Assembly: GCF_004348455.1 (NCBI RefSeq)
Contig: NZ_SMKA01000004.1
Span: 1-64,000, forward strand
Reading direction: 5' to 3'
Length of the DNA: 64,000 nt
Origin: Kribbella albertanoniae
GTDB taxonomy: Bacteria; Actinomycetota; Actinomycetes; Propionibacteriales; Kribbellaceae
Notes under the pieces: generated by a model
What the model saw: only the letters and a program-made list of their open reading frames with translations
Told to the model about the DNA's origin: nothing
Databases searched by the model: none
Program-made: the position numbers and the translations under genes
Shown: positions 41,355 to 49,846 of the stretch, in pieces
Layout of the letters: each line of letters opens with the position of its first letter
Numbering within the stretch: position 1 is the stretch's first letter

Positions 41355-43493
41355 TCAGCGGTCCGGTGTCAGCCGGACCCGGCGCAGGAGCTGGGCATTG
41401 GCGGCGACGACGATGGTCGAGGCCGACATCAGTACTGCGCCGATGGCAGGGCTGAGCGTGATACCGGCCCAGGCCAGCACGCCGGCGGCGAGCGGGATGG
41501 CGACGACGTTGTAGCCGGCGGCCCAGGCGAGGTTCTGGATCATCTTGCGGTACGACGCCTTCGACAGCCGGATGATGCCGGTGACGCCGCGCGGATCGGA
41601 TGAAGCCAGCACGACGCCGGCCGATTCGATGGCAACGTCCGTGCCGGCACCGATCGCGATCCCGACATCGGCACGAGCCAGCGCGGGTGCGTCGTTGACG
41701 CCGTCGCCGACCATCGCCACCGTCAGGCCGCGGGCCTGTAGTTCGATGACCGCTTTGTCCTTGTCGGCGGGCAGTACTTCGGCGAAGACCTCATCAATGC
41801 CCTCGCGGAAACCGAGATCCGCCGCAACAGCCCGGGCGACCGGCTCGGCATCGCCGGTGATCATGACGATCTTGCTGACGCCGATCGCGCGGAGCTGCTC
41901 GACGGCCTCGCGAGCTTCAGGCCGTACTTCGTCCTCCAGCGCGACCGCGCCCGTCGCCACCGACGTGGAGCCCTCGACCCGCAGCAGATAAAGCACCGCG
42001 GCTCCGCGTCCAGACCATTCCTCGGCCTTGTCCCGCAGGCCGCTCGGCACCGTTGCATCCAACTCACGCAGCAGCGCGGGCCCGCCAACCGCGTAAGTCG
42101 CACCTTCGACCGTGGCCTGAACGCCTCGACCGGTGAGCGACTTGAACTCGCTCGCCTTGGCACGTCCGCCGCGCTGGTCGGCAGCCGTGACGATCGCGCG
42201 CGCCAGTGGGTGCTCGCTGTCGGCTTCGACGGCACCGGCGATGCGCAGTACTTCCTGCTCGTCGATGCTGTCGCCGGCGACGCCGGAGACGACGTGCTCA
42301 CCCTTCGTCAGGGTTCCGGTCTTGTCGAACAGAACCGCGTTGACGGTGCGCATCCGCTCCAGTGCCATCCGGTCCTTGACCAGGATGCCCGCCTTCGCGG
42401 CGACCGCGGTGGACAATGCGATCACCAGCGGAATGGCCAGCCCGAGGGCGTGCGGGCAGGCGATGACCAGGACGGTGACGGTCCGTACGACGGACTCGTC
42501 GAGGTCGCCGAAGGCCCACCAGGCGACGAAGGTGATCAGCGCTGCGGCGGTGGCAATGTAGAACAGCATCGCGGCGAACCGGTCGGCCAGGACCTGGGCG
42601 CGTCCGCTGGACTGCTGTGCCTCGGAGACGAGCCGCTGGATTCCCGCCAGGGCGGTGTCCTCGCCGACCGCGTCGACCCGGACCCGGATCGCGGAATCGG
42701 TCGCGACCGTACCCGCGACCACCCGATCGCCGGTCGACTTGGCGACCGGCCGGGACTCGCCGGTGATCATCGATTCGTCGAGCTCTGCGGCTCCGTCCAC
42801 GATCTCGCCGTCGGCCGGGACCCGGGCGCCAGACCTCACCAGGACGACGTCGCCGACACGCAGGTCGGAGACCGAGACGGTCTCGACGCCGTCGCCGGTG
42901 ACCCGGTCGGCGTCATCGGGCAGCAACGCGGCCAACGCCGCGAGCGCTCCTTGGGCCTGGCCGATCGCCTTCATCTCCTGCCAGTGACCCAGCAGCATGA
43001 TCGTGACGAGTGCGGCCAGTTCCCACCAGAAGTCCAGGTCGAATACACCGAGACTGGTGGCGAGCGAGGCGACGTACGCGACGGTGATCGCCATCGAGAT
43101 CAGCAGCATCATGCCCGGGGCCCGGTCGCGGGCCTCGCGGACGCCGCCGACCAGGAACGGCCAGCCACCGTAGAAGAAGACGAACGTGCCCAGTACCGGC
43201 CCGACCCAGCTCATGCCGGGGAAGTCCAACGTGTAGCCGAACCAGCCCATCACCATGTGGCTGGTCGCCACGATCGGCAGCGTCAGCAGCAGGCTCAACC
43301 AGAACTTCTGCCGGAACATCTCCGGGTCATGACCGGCGTGCTTGTCATGCCCGCCGTGGGCGCCGTGATCTGTGTGCTGACCAGACCCACCGTGGTCGAC
43401 GGCGGTGGGCCCGGTCGTCGCCGTGTGCGCGTCGTGATGGTGTTCATCGCCAGGGTGCTGGTGATCCTGGCCGGATGGAGTGGCCTTCACCAT
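41355..43493 (-). CDS. copB: CopB-type copper P1B-ATPase
   Basis: It encodes 712 residues from ATG 43493; a longer reading would run through the CsoR operator. The N-terminus is His-rich (EHHHDAHTATTG, GAHGGHDKHAGHD). Membrane motif VLVIACPHALGLAIPL is CPH, the CopB class. Also present are DKTGTLTKGEH, TGESRPV, SEHPLARA, TGDAEPVA and [11 protein letters not shown]. It lacks a Cys-type HMA domain. It pumps copper (likely Cu+/Cu2+) out of the cytosol with ATP. It is divergent from csoR with two CsoR-type palindromes between. Confidence 0.93.
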   Translation of the reverse strand: MVKATPSGQDHQHPGDEHHHDAHTATTGPTAVDHGGSGQHTDHGAHGGHDKHAGHDPEMFRQKFWLSLLLTLPIVATSHMVMGWFGYTLDFPGMSWVGPVLGTFVFFYGGWPFLVGGVREARDRAPGMMLLISMAITVAYVASLATSLGVFDLDFWWELAALVTIMLLGHWQEMKAIGQAQGALAALAALLPDDADRVTGDGVETVSVSDLRVGDVVLVRSGARVPADGEIVDGAAELDESMITGESRPVAKSTGDRVVAGTVATDSAIRVRVDAVGEDTALAGIQRLVSEAQQSSGRAQVLADRFAAMLFYIATAAALITFVAWWAFGDLDESVVRTVTVLVIACPHALGLAIPLVIALSTAVAAKAGILVKDRMALERMRTVNAVLFDKTGTLTKGEHVVSGVAGDSIDEQEVLRIAGAVEADSEHPLARAIVTAADQRGGRAKASEFKSLTGRGVQATVEGATYAVGGPALLRELDATVPSGLRDKAEEWSGRGAAVLYLLRVEGSTSVATGAVALEDEVRPEAREAVEQLRAIGVSKIVMITGDAEPVARAVAADLGFREGIDEVFAEVLPADKDKAVIELQARGLTVAMVGDGVNDAPALARADVGIAIGAGTDVAIESAGVVLASSDPRGVTGIIRLSKASYRKMIQNLAWAAGYNVVAIPLAAGVLAWAGITLSPAIGAVLMSASTIVVAANAQLLRRVRLTPDR

Positions 43494-43563
43494 GATGTGT
43501 CCTCTCAGTGTCCGCGTCGGTGTGACAGCAGTTGCCAAGTCGCTGCCACCACCTCTGAACAAT

Positions 43564-43580
43564 ATACCCCATAGGGGTAT
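43564..43580. promoter_or_regulatory. CsoR operator 1, copB side
   Basis: ATACCCCATAGGGGTAT at 43564-43580 is a perfect 17-bp palindrome of the known CsoR type (TACCCC...GGGGTA). It lies 71 bp upstream of the copB ATG. Confidence 0.8.
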
Positions 43581-43641
43581 TCCGGATTGGCGTGTCGCTC
43601 CGTGCCGCAAGTGCGCTGCGGGCTTCCAGGGACATTAGCAG

Positions 43642-43658
43642 ATACCCTAGGGGGGTAC
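43642..43658. promoter_or_regulatory. CsoR operator 2, csoR side
   Basis: ATACCCTAGGGGGGTAC at 43642-43658 is a slightly degenerate second palindrome of the same type, 75 bp upstream of the csoR ATG, so each divergent gene has its own operator. Confidence 0.75.
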
Positions 43659-43732
43659 GATCGCCCGGCGGAATCCCGCCGTAGCGGATTGGCGGTAGTG
43701 TGCGCGGCGAGGTCAGGGAGGAAGTGGTGGGA

Positions 43733-44029
43733 ATGGCGCAGCAAGCGCAGCACGGTTACATCGGCGACAAAGAGGCATATCAGCGTCGGCTGAAGCGGAT
43801 CGAGGGCCAGGCTCGCGGCCTGCAACGGATGGTCGATGACGAGCAGTACTGCATCGACATCCTCACCCAGATCTCGGCCATGACGAAGGCGCTGGAATCC
43901 GTGGCGCTCGGGCTGCTGGACGATCATCTGGCGCATTGCGTCGTCGACGCGGCGGCTGCCGGCGGCCCAGAGGCGGACCGCAAGCTCAAGGAAGCCTCCG
44001 AAGCGATTGCCCGCCTCGTCCGCTCCTAG
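43733..44029 (+). CDS. csoR: CsoR-family copper-sensing repressor
   Basis: It encodes 98 residues from ATG 43733, with AGGGAGGAA 10 bp upstream. It is all-helical; the ligand set is Cys40, His65 and Cys69 (QYCIDIL; LLDDHLAHCV), matching the CsoR C-H-C arrangement (spacing 25 and 4), and AYQRRLKRIEGQARGLQRM is its DNA-binding helix. It represses by binding the TACCCC-type operators and releases them when Cu(I) binds. It is divergent to copB. The 3' end is convergent with an M28 peptidase 17 bp away. Confidence 0.93.
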   Translation: MAQQAQHGYIGDKEAYQRRLKRIEGQARGLQRMVDDEQYCIDILTQISAMTKALESVALGLLDDHLAHCVVDAAAAGGPEADRKLKEASEAIARLVRS

Positions 44030-44046
44030 CGCTGGGGCGAGCCGGT

Positions 44047-45042
44047 TCACCTCATGACCGCCCAGGTCAGCCGTACCGCGGCGGCGATCGTCTCGAGCCT
44101 GAGCACGGAGGGCCGGTCCCGGATCGTGTGGTACTGGCTGTAGGGCCGGCCGCCGATTACCACGGCCGGCAGGTCCACGTCCTCGAACGACAGGTGGTCG
44201 CTGGCGCGGCTTGTGCATTCGGTGACAGACACCGCGACTTCCTTGGCCCGCCGCACGACAGCCGCGCTGAACCGATCGGAGAGCCGGCGGCCCCGGCAGA
44301 CCGGCAAGATCGACCCGGTGCCGACGGCATCGAGCGAGATCATGCCGCGATATGTCCTGCGGGCAGTGTCGTCGAGGGTTGCGGCGTAGGCCTTGGATCC
44401 GAAGTGGCTGCCACGGGGACGACGTGGTTCTTCGCCGCCGAAGACGATGAACACGATGGCTGGTTGCGACCGGGATGCTGCCGCCAGCCGAGCGAGTTCG
44501 AGCAGAGCCGCGACACCAGAGGCGTTGTCGTTCGCACCTGGTGAGTCCGGAACGGTGTCCAGATGTGCACCGACCAGAAGGCGAGGCTGAGTGGAGGAGA
44601 GGGTGGGGAGCGCGGCAACGAGGTTCGTCGTCGTGCCGGCGCGAAGCCGGAACGACTGCCATGTACCGGCCGGCACCGGCACCGATTGACGGCGTACCTG
44701 GTAACCGAGTGCCCGAAGCCGGGCTTCTGTGTAGTCGGCCGCTGTTGCGTAGGCCGTGGAGGTTGCCTCCCGCGGTCCGATCCGGGTCAAGGCTTTGATT
44801 GTCGCGGCCATCGCCACCAGATCTGCTGTCGGTGGGGTGAGTGCAGACGGAGTCGGCCGGCGCGTCACAGGCGACGGCATCGGTGTTCGCGGTGACGGTG
44901 GTGCCGACGAAACCGTCTCGTCGATCGGTGTGGGCGTGGTCGGCCGTCCGGGGGAAGGTTGCGTCGCGGAATCGGCGCAGGACGTTCCGATTGCCAGCGC
45001 CAGTGTGGCGGCGAGCGCGGACGTCGACCGGCGAAGAGACAT
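44047..45042 (-). CDS. M28-family secreted aminopeptidase
   Basis: It encodes 331 residues from ATG 45042, with AAAAGG 11 bp upstream; GTG 45051 is an alternative. It has an N-terminal hydrophobic signal (STSALAATLALAIGTSC), Cys lipobox-like, then a Pro/Thr linker. The catalytic core has LLVGAHLDTVPDSPGANDNA and VFIVFGGEEPRRPRGSHFG: the metal-binding Asp/His and catalytic Glu-Glu of M28 zinc peptidases. It is exported and cleaves N-terminal residues of peptides in the envelope or medium. It ends the MurJ-M28 stretch. Confidence 0.85.
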   Translation of the reverse strand: MSLRRSTSALAATLALAIGTSCADSATQPSPGRPTTPTPIDETVSSAPPSPRTPMPSPVTRRPTPSALTPPTADLVAMAATIKALTRIGPREATSTAYATAADYTEARLRALGYQVRRQSVPVPAGTWQSFRLRAGTTTNLVAALPTLSSTQPRLLVGAHLDTVPDSPGANDNASGVAALLELARLAAASRSQPAIVFIVFGGEEPRRPRGSHFGSKAYAATLDDTARRTYRGMISLDAVGTGSILPVCRGRRLSDRFSAAVVRRAKEVAVSVTECTSRASDHLSFEDVDLPAVVIGGRPYSQYHTIRDRPSVLRLETIAAAVRLTWAVMR

Positions 45043-45089
45043 TGTGTGCACATCCTTTTCAGTGACCGGCGAGCGACGGGACAGGGCGT

Positions 45090-46727
45090 TCAGATCAGGC
45101 GCCGGACACGTCGTCGCGCCGTTTCGGTGAGCATGGCGATATCGCCGATGTGCAGGACGCGAGCCGAGATGGCAAACAGGACCAGGAACCCGATCGACCC
45201 AGCGACGACCGCCATCAGTGACGCCGAGGCGCCATAGCCGACCAGGGCCGCAGTTACCCGGCCGATGGCGTACGCCGCGGCGGCGGGCACGATGCTCGCG
45301 AGTAGGAGCCGCGCATGGTGACGCACGGCATCGCCGGCTCCGAAGTCACCGATCCGTGCGTGCAGTTTCCGGGCGGTGACCGCCAGTCCAACGGCGTTGG
45401 CGATCCCGTAGCCGGCGGCCATGCCAGTGACGGCCCAGCGAGCCGGCAGCGTCATGAAGGCGCCGATCGACAGCCAGCCGTGAACACATGTCGTCACGAC
45501 CGCGATCGCCAGGGGCGTCTTCGTGTCGTGGAACGCATAGAACACCCTCACCAGAACGTACTGCGCCGAGAACGGGATCAGCCCGAGCGCGAACGCCATC
45601 AGCATGTACCCGATCGCCAGAGTGTCCTGGAGGGCTACGTTGCCTCGCAGAAACGCCGCCGTTGCGATCTGGGGACCGAGAGCGAGGAACAGCAGGGCCG
45701 TCGGCACGATCACGGTGGCGCTGATACGTACGACGTACGCCACATCAGCGCGGACCGCCGCGAAGTCGTGGTCGGCGGCTGCACCGCTCAATCTGGGCAT
45801 CAATGCGGTCAGCATCGACACGGTGACAACCCCCTGAGGGATGAGCCAGAGCAGGTGCGCGTTGCTGTAGGCGGTGTAGCCGACGCCGTACGGGATACCT
45901 TGCCGGTCGGCCCCCACGGAGACGTTCGTGGAGAGCAGCGTGACGACCCAGTACCCGATCTGGTTGACGATGACGACCAGCACGGTCCAGACGGCCAACT
46001 CCGCGATCCGTTGGATGTCCTTGTCGCGCCAACGCACCCGAGGCTGCCATCTGAAGCCGGTCGCGCGGAGCGCGGGTATCAAGATCACAGCCTGCACGAT
46101 GACGCCTGCCGTGGTCCCTGCACCCAGAAGCCGGATTTCCAGGGTTCCGAGTTCCGCGGCGGTGTTGCTGTCGCTCGCAACCACGAGATAGATGCACACG
46201 GTGACGATGACCACGAGGTTGTTCACGACCGGGGCCCACATCATCGGCCCGAACCGGCCGCGGACGTTGAGCAGTTGCCCGAGCATCGTGAACAGTCCGT
46301 AGAAGAAGATCTGCGGCAGAAAGAAGCGGGCGAAGGTGATGGTGAGGGTTCGCTGAGCGCCGGTGAAGTCCGAGTAGAGGTCGACGATCTGGGGAGCCAG
46401 CAGCCACGAGGTGACGGTGATCGTCAACAGGAAGAGCAGGGCTGCGTTCAGCAGCCGGTTGGCGAACTCAGCGCCGCCGTCGGGATCCCGCCGGGCCGCG
46501 GCGGTGAGTTGCGGGACGAAGACCGCGTTGAGTGCGCCGCCCAGAAGCAGGATGTAGAGAATGGTCGGCAGGGTGTTGGCCACGTTGTAGGCGTCCGCGA
46601 GCAGCGCTGTTCCGAGCGCCGCGACGAGAGCCGCGTTCCGCGCGAAGCCGGTGATCCTGGAGACGATCGTTCCTGCCGCCATGATCGCGCTCGAGCGCAG
46701 CAGCGGCGGGCCGTCGGTCGTCGTCAT
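45090..46727 (-). CDS. MurJ/MviN-like lipid II flippase
   Basis: It encodes 545 residues from ATG 46727. It has about 14 hydrophobic segments with conserved MurJ features near the start (SAIMAAGTIVSRITGFARNA) and LRGNVALQDT in later helices. It exports lipid-linked cell-wall precursor across the membrane. It is coupled by overlap to the FemX-like gene upstream (TATGA) and precedes M28. The length is typical of a MurJ core without a C-terminal pseudokinase, seen in some actinobacterial forms. It may be a second copy of the housekeeping gene, since the context is a metal island. Confidence 0.88.
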   Translation of the reverse strand: MTTTDGPPLLRSSAIMAAGTIVSRITGFARNAALVAALGTALLADAYNVANTLPTILYILLLGGALNAVFVPQLTAAARRDPDGGAEFANRLLNAALLFLLTITVTSWLLAPQIVDLYSDFTGAQRTLTITFARFFLPQIFFYGLFTMLGQLLNVRGRFGPMMWAPVVNNLVVIVTVCIYLVVASDSNTAAELGTLEIRLLGAGTTAGVIVQAVILIPALRATGFRWQPRVRWRDKDIQRIAELAVWTVLVVIVNQIGYWVVTLLSTNVSVGADRQGIPYGVGYTAYSNAHLLWLIPQGVVTVSMLTALMPRLSGAAADHDFAAVRADVAYVVRISATVIVPTALLFLALGPQIATAAFLRGNVALQDTLAIGYMLMAFALGLIPFSAQYVLVRVFYAFHDTKTPLAIAVVTTCVHGWLSIGAFMTLPARWAVTGMAAGYGIANAVGLAVTARKLHARIGDFGAGDAVRHHARLLLASIVPAAAAYAIGRVTAALVGYGASASLMAVVAGSIGFLVLFAISARVLHIGDIAMLTETARRRVRRLI

Positions 46728-47914
46728 ACAAGCCGCCGGGACGCCAGATAGAGGTTGAAGGCGTGGTACAGGGAACGATTGAGTGGGTAGTCCCACTCGC
46801 CGAGCAGTTCGACAGCTCGACCGCCAGTGCCGACCTTCCATCGGAGGAGCCCGCTGCGACGGTCCGTTGTGTCCAGGGTGGTGTTGAACCCTCGCATGTC
46901 GTACGTGGCACAACCCGCGCGGTGGGCATCTCGGATCATCTGCCACTGCACGGCGTGGCTCGGGCACAGTTGCCGGCGGTGGCTGGCTGACGCCCCCAGG
47001 TGGTACCAGGCGCGGTCCCCGACAATGTTCATCGTGTGTGCGGCCAGTGTCTCGCCGCTGTGGCGCGCCAGGTACAGCGCCATCCTTTCTGGATGCTCAG
47101 CGCTGAGCGCGTCGTACTGTCGTTGGTAGTAGCCAAGTGACCTGCCCAGGTCGAAGCCATCGCGTTCCTGGGTGACCTTGAGAAGCGTGTAGAAAGCCGG
47201 CAGGTCTTGACCGTCCCCGAGGGAAACCGCGACCCCCTCGCGCTCGGCTTTCCTGATGCTGTGGCGCCACTGCTTGTTGAATCCTCTCCAGATGTCGTCG
47301 AGCGAACGGTTCGCCAGGGGAAGTTCGAAGATGAGTGCCGGCTGCACGGAGGCGCGGGTCAGCCGGCCGCTGCTGCGCCATCCGAGGGACCGCAACTGCT
47401 CTGCGGCCGCAACCCCGTTGTCGTTCACCTCATCTGGCGCGACATCGCCAAGGTCGAGGACCTCATCATGACGCAGTGCCGACTTGAGGGTCGGCGCGTT
47501 CCATCGGTGCAGGTCGACTGCCGGTCCTATCCGGACCGCGAAGGCTCGCCGTTCGCGAAGATGCGAGACCAGTGGATCGAGCCACCGGGAAAGGTCGCCA
47601 TCGCTCCAGTCGATCAGGGGGCCTTCGGGCAGGTAGGCGAATCGGTGTCCAGTCGCTCGAATGGTTCGGTAAAGCACGAGAGCCGACCCCACGATCGTTC
47701 CGGTTCGATCGGTCCAGCCGATCGTTTCGGATTCCCAGCCGGCCTTCACCTGCGCCCATGACGGGCACTGGAGGAAGCTGGCACTCGGCAGAGTCTGGAT
47801 GTAGTCGGCGTGCAACTCGGGGGTGATGGTGAGGACCTCGAACGGATCCTGCTGCGGCCGCGGCTGCGGCGAAGAATGCGGCGATGACGGATGGCGCGAG
47901 ATTTGGCCAGTCAT
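46724..47914 (-). CDS. FemX/FemAB-like peptidoglycan bridge aminoacyltransferase
   Basis: It encodes 396 residues from ATG 47914, with AAGGAG 7 bp upstream. The two GNAT-like halves have SFLQCPSWAQVKAGW, RIGPAVDLHRW and FNKQWRHSIRKAEREGV near residue 220-240, as in FemABX enzymes, plus HLGASASHRRQLCPSHAVQW with YDMRGFNTT late. These add amino acids from aminoacyl-tRNA to the lipid II stem peptide. It is coupled to the MurJ gene, so product and transport are linked. The longer upstream reading (48010) has no ribosome site. Confidence 0.8.
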   Translation of the reverse strand: MTGQISRHPSSPHSSPQPRPQQDPFEVLTITPELHADYIQTLPSASFLQCPSWAQVKAGWESETIGWTDRTGTIVGSALVLYRTIRATGHRFAYLPEGPLIDWSDGDLSRWLDPLVSHLRERRAFAVRIGPAVDLHRWNAPTLKSALRHDEVLDLGDVAPDEVNDNGVAAAEQLRSLGWRSSGRLTRASVQPALIFELPLANRSLDDIWRGFNKQWRHSIRKAEREGVAVSLGDGQDLPAFYTLLKVTQERDGFDLGRSLGYYQRQYDALSAEHPERMALYLARHSGETLAAHTMNIVGDRAWYHLGASASHRRQLCPSHAVQWQMIRDAHRAGCATYDMRGFNTTLDTTDRRSGLLRWKVGTGGRAVELLGEWDYPLNRSLYHAFNLYLASRRLV

Positions 47915-48147
47915 GGGAGTACTCCTTGAAGGCTTCAGGCGTGACCACTCCCAGGGCTTTGCTCGACGTCGCTCAGACGCGTCGCTTGCCGCCGGTGAGT
48001 CGGCCACCAATGGATCGGAGAAGCCCGGGCTGCGTCGATCTACTGCGTCGGCAGGTCTACCTGGGGCCTTCGAGGCGTCTCAGGAACAAAGCAACTGCCA
48101 CACAACCGGGCCGCTTCCGGGAAGGGGAGCGGAATCCATTGGTCGGC

Positions 48148-48615
48148 CTACAGCAACAGTCGTGACGAGAGGGCCAGCCGTCGGGCTGGCTGGGGGCATG
48201 CGATTCTCGCCCAGACTGCAGGGAAGGCGAGGAGCGGAGGCAGGATCCACCTTCGTGATGGCAGAGCTCGCAGGACAAGGGTGAGCAGAAGCCCGAAGGC
48301 CATCGCGATCAAGAAAGCCAAGCAGGCGCCAGGCATCGGATGGGGTTCGTGGCTCGCGGCGCTGCCCGACATATCGCCGGCTGCAGGCGCGCCGAACTTG
48401 CTCCCGACGGTGGGCCGATCCTCGCCGTGCTTGGCACGAAGGACGTCCGGCACTGATTCGAGCGTCGAGGTACAGCCATGCAGGGAAGAGCCAACCGAGC
48501 TGGACCGGCTCTCGGGGTGCGGCGAACTGTGGGTGATCAACGTCAGGAGACCCACGGCTACGGCGAACGCGATGATCGCCGGCAGACCGCCGTTCCTGCG
48601 CCTCACCTTGTCCAT
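48148..48615 (-). CDS. DUF6153-like small membrane protein
   Basis: It encodes 155 residues. A hydrophobic segment (AIIAFAVAVGLLTLITHS) is followed by a His/Ser loop (HSSPHPESR, ASHEPHPMPG), then GACLAFLIAMAFGLLLTLVL and a basic, Pro-rich tail. The plan (helix, His/Met loop, Cys-led helix, basic tail) is shared with the products at 53773-54300 and 59862-60281, which fit the DUF6153 family as I know it. Metal binding is likely but unproved. Its promoter faces BlaI operator 2 at 48654-48672, divergent from the gene at 48745. Confidence 0.55.
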   Translation of the reverse strand: MDKVRRRNGGLPAIIAFAVAVGLLTLITHSSPHPESRSSSVGSSLHGCTSTLESVPDVLRAKHGEDRPTVGSKFGAPAAGDMSGSAASHEPHPMPGACLAFLIAMAFGLLLTLVLRALPSRRWILPPLLAFPAVWARIACPQPARRLALSSRLLL

Positions 48616-48653
48616 GCGCCTCTCTCAGAGTCAGCTGGGCCTCGATGCGTGTT

Positions 48654-48672
48654 CTACTAAGGAGCATAGTAG
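48654..48672. promoter_or_regulatory. BlaI-type operator 2
   Basis: CTACTAAGGAGCATAGTAG has the same arms and 7-bp spacer as operator 1, with the right half GCATAGTAG identical. It sits between divergent genes at 48615 and 48745. Confidence 0.65.
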
Positions 48673-48744
48673 ATGGAGGGGGTCGCCAACCGGCACCGCC
48701 CGGCACCGCGTCCAGATCGTCGAAACCAGGCAGAGGTGAGTGGG

Positions 48745-49812
48745 ATGCGCGTACCAGCCAAACTGGCCGGCCATCGAGGGAACGCCGAGCAGCGCTCCAG
48801 CGTTGCGGACGATGGCATCGCCGCGCTACTGGGTGTCTGGCTGATCGCTGGCGTGTACGCCGACGGCTGGGCGCACCTGAACGTTGGCGGACTGGACAGC
48901 TTCTTCACGCCGTGGCACGGGGCCTTGTACGGCGGGTTCACGGCGTTGACGGCGTGGCTGGCCTGGATGACGTGGCGACGTAAGCAGCCTGGCCGCAGCT
49001 GGCGTGACGCGATCCCTGCCGGGTACCGGCAGGGGGTGGTGGGGGTTGCGGTGTTTGCTGCCGGCGGTGTCGCTGACATGGTGTGGCATCTGGTGTTCGG
49101 GGTCGAGGCCGGGGTTGATGCTTTGGTCAGTCCCACCCACCTGGTGCTGCTGGTTGGGGGCACCTTGTTGCTGTCGAGCCCGCTGCGCGCAGTGCTCCAG
49201 CGTTCCGGGGCGTTGCCGCGCCGAGTCACCGATGCCTGGCCTGCGGCCGTGTCGCTGGCCACGATGACTGCTCTGGCGGGGTTCTTCCTGAGCTATGTAT
49301 CGGTGTTCGCTCAGCCGACCGCCACCATGCCACTGACCTCGATCCCTGAGGGAGCGCCAGGTCACCTCGAGGCGGAACTGCCTGCCACCGTTGGATTGGC
49401 CGGCTACTTGATCGGTACGGCGTTGATCGTCGTACCGCTGCTGCTCGCGCGGCGCCGGGGGCCGTTGCCGGCGGGAACGGTCGCACTCGTGGTGACTTTT
49501 GTCGCTGTCCCGGCCGCGGCCTTGTCCGAGATGCGCTGGGCGGTGCCTGCAATCGCTGCCGTCGGGGCGAGTCTGGTCGTCGAGCTGCTGCTGCGAGCCC
49601 TTCCGGCGGCGTCGGCGGTGACGCTGGCGGTTGGCGTGCCAGGCGCAGTGTGGAGTGGTCAGCTGATCGGCCTGGCGCTGGCGGGTGACCTGGGATGGGG
49701 TGTAGAGATGTGGGCTGGTGTCGTCGTCCTCACCACGCTCGCGGGATACCTGCTTGCTGTCGTTGCCGGCGCCAACGACCGGCCACGCACATCGGCCGGG
49801 ATGGCCGGCTGA
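48745..49812 (+). CDS. Multi-pass membrane protein of unknown function
   Basis: It encodes 355 residues from ATG 48745, with AGAGGTGAG 5 bp upstream; a reading from 48673 would begin inside the operator. About nine membrane helices; conserved-looking motifs include GWAHLNVGGLDSFFTPWHGA with two His and DMVWHLVFGVEAG. His residues next to membrane helices may bind metal or haem. I do not recognise the family. It is directly downstream of BlaI operator 2, so it belongs to the inferred regulon. Confidence 0.65.
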   Translation: MRVPAKLAGHRGNAEQRSSVADDGIAALLGVWLIAGVYADGWAHLNVGGLDSFFTPWHGALYGGFTALTAWLAWMTWRRKQPGRSWRDAIPAGYRQGVVGVAVFAAGGVADMVWHLVFGVEAGVDALVSPTHLVLLVGGTLLLSSPLRAVLQRSGALPRRVTDAWPAAVSLATMTALAGFFLSYVSVFAQPTATMPLTSIPEGAPGHLEAELPATVGLAGYLIGTALIVVPLLLARRRGPLPAGTVALVVTFVAVPAAALSEMRWAVPAIAAVGASLVVELLLRALPAASAVTLAVGVPGAVWSGQLIGLALAGDLGWGVEMWAGVVVLTTLAGYLLAVVAGANDRPRTSAGMAG

Positions 49813-49846
49813 CGAAAGCGTCGATGGGCTGCCGAGCTTCGGGAAG

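Noticed and set aside
42210-43574. 454-residue plus-strand frame opposite copB
   Set aside because: Asp/Gly/Arg-rich antisense shadow of a conserved ATPase; no ribosome site or domain.
45315-46751. 478-residue plus-strand frame opposite murJ
   Set aside because: Antisense shadow with repetitive charged residues; murJ is well supported.
47915-48147. A gene between the FemX-like and DUF6153-like genes
   Set aside because: Frames here are shadows or extensions without a ribosome site; nothing supportable in these 233 bp.
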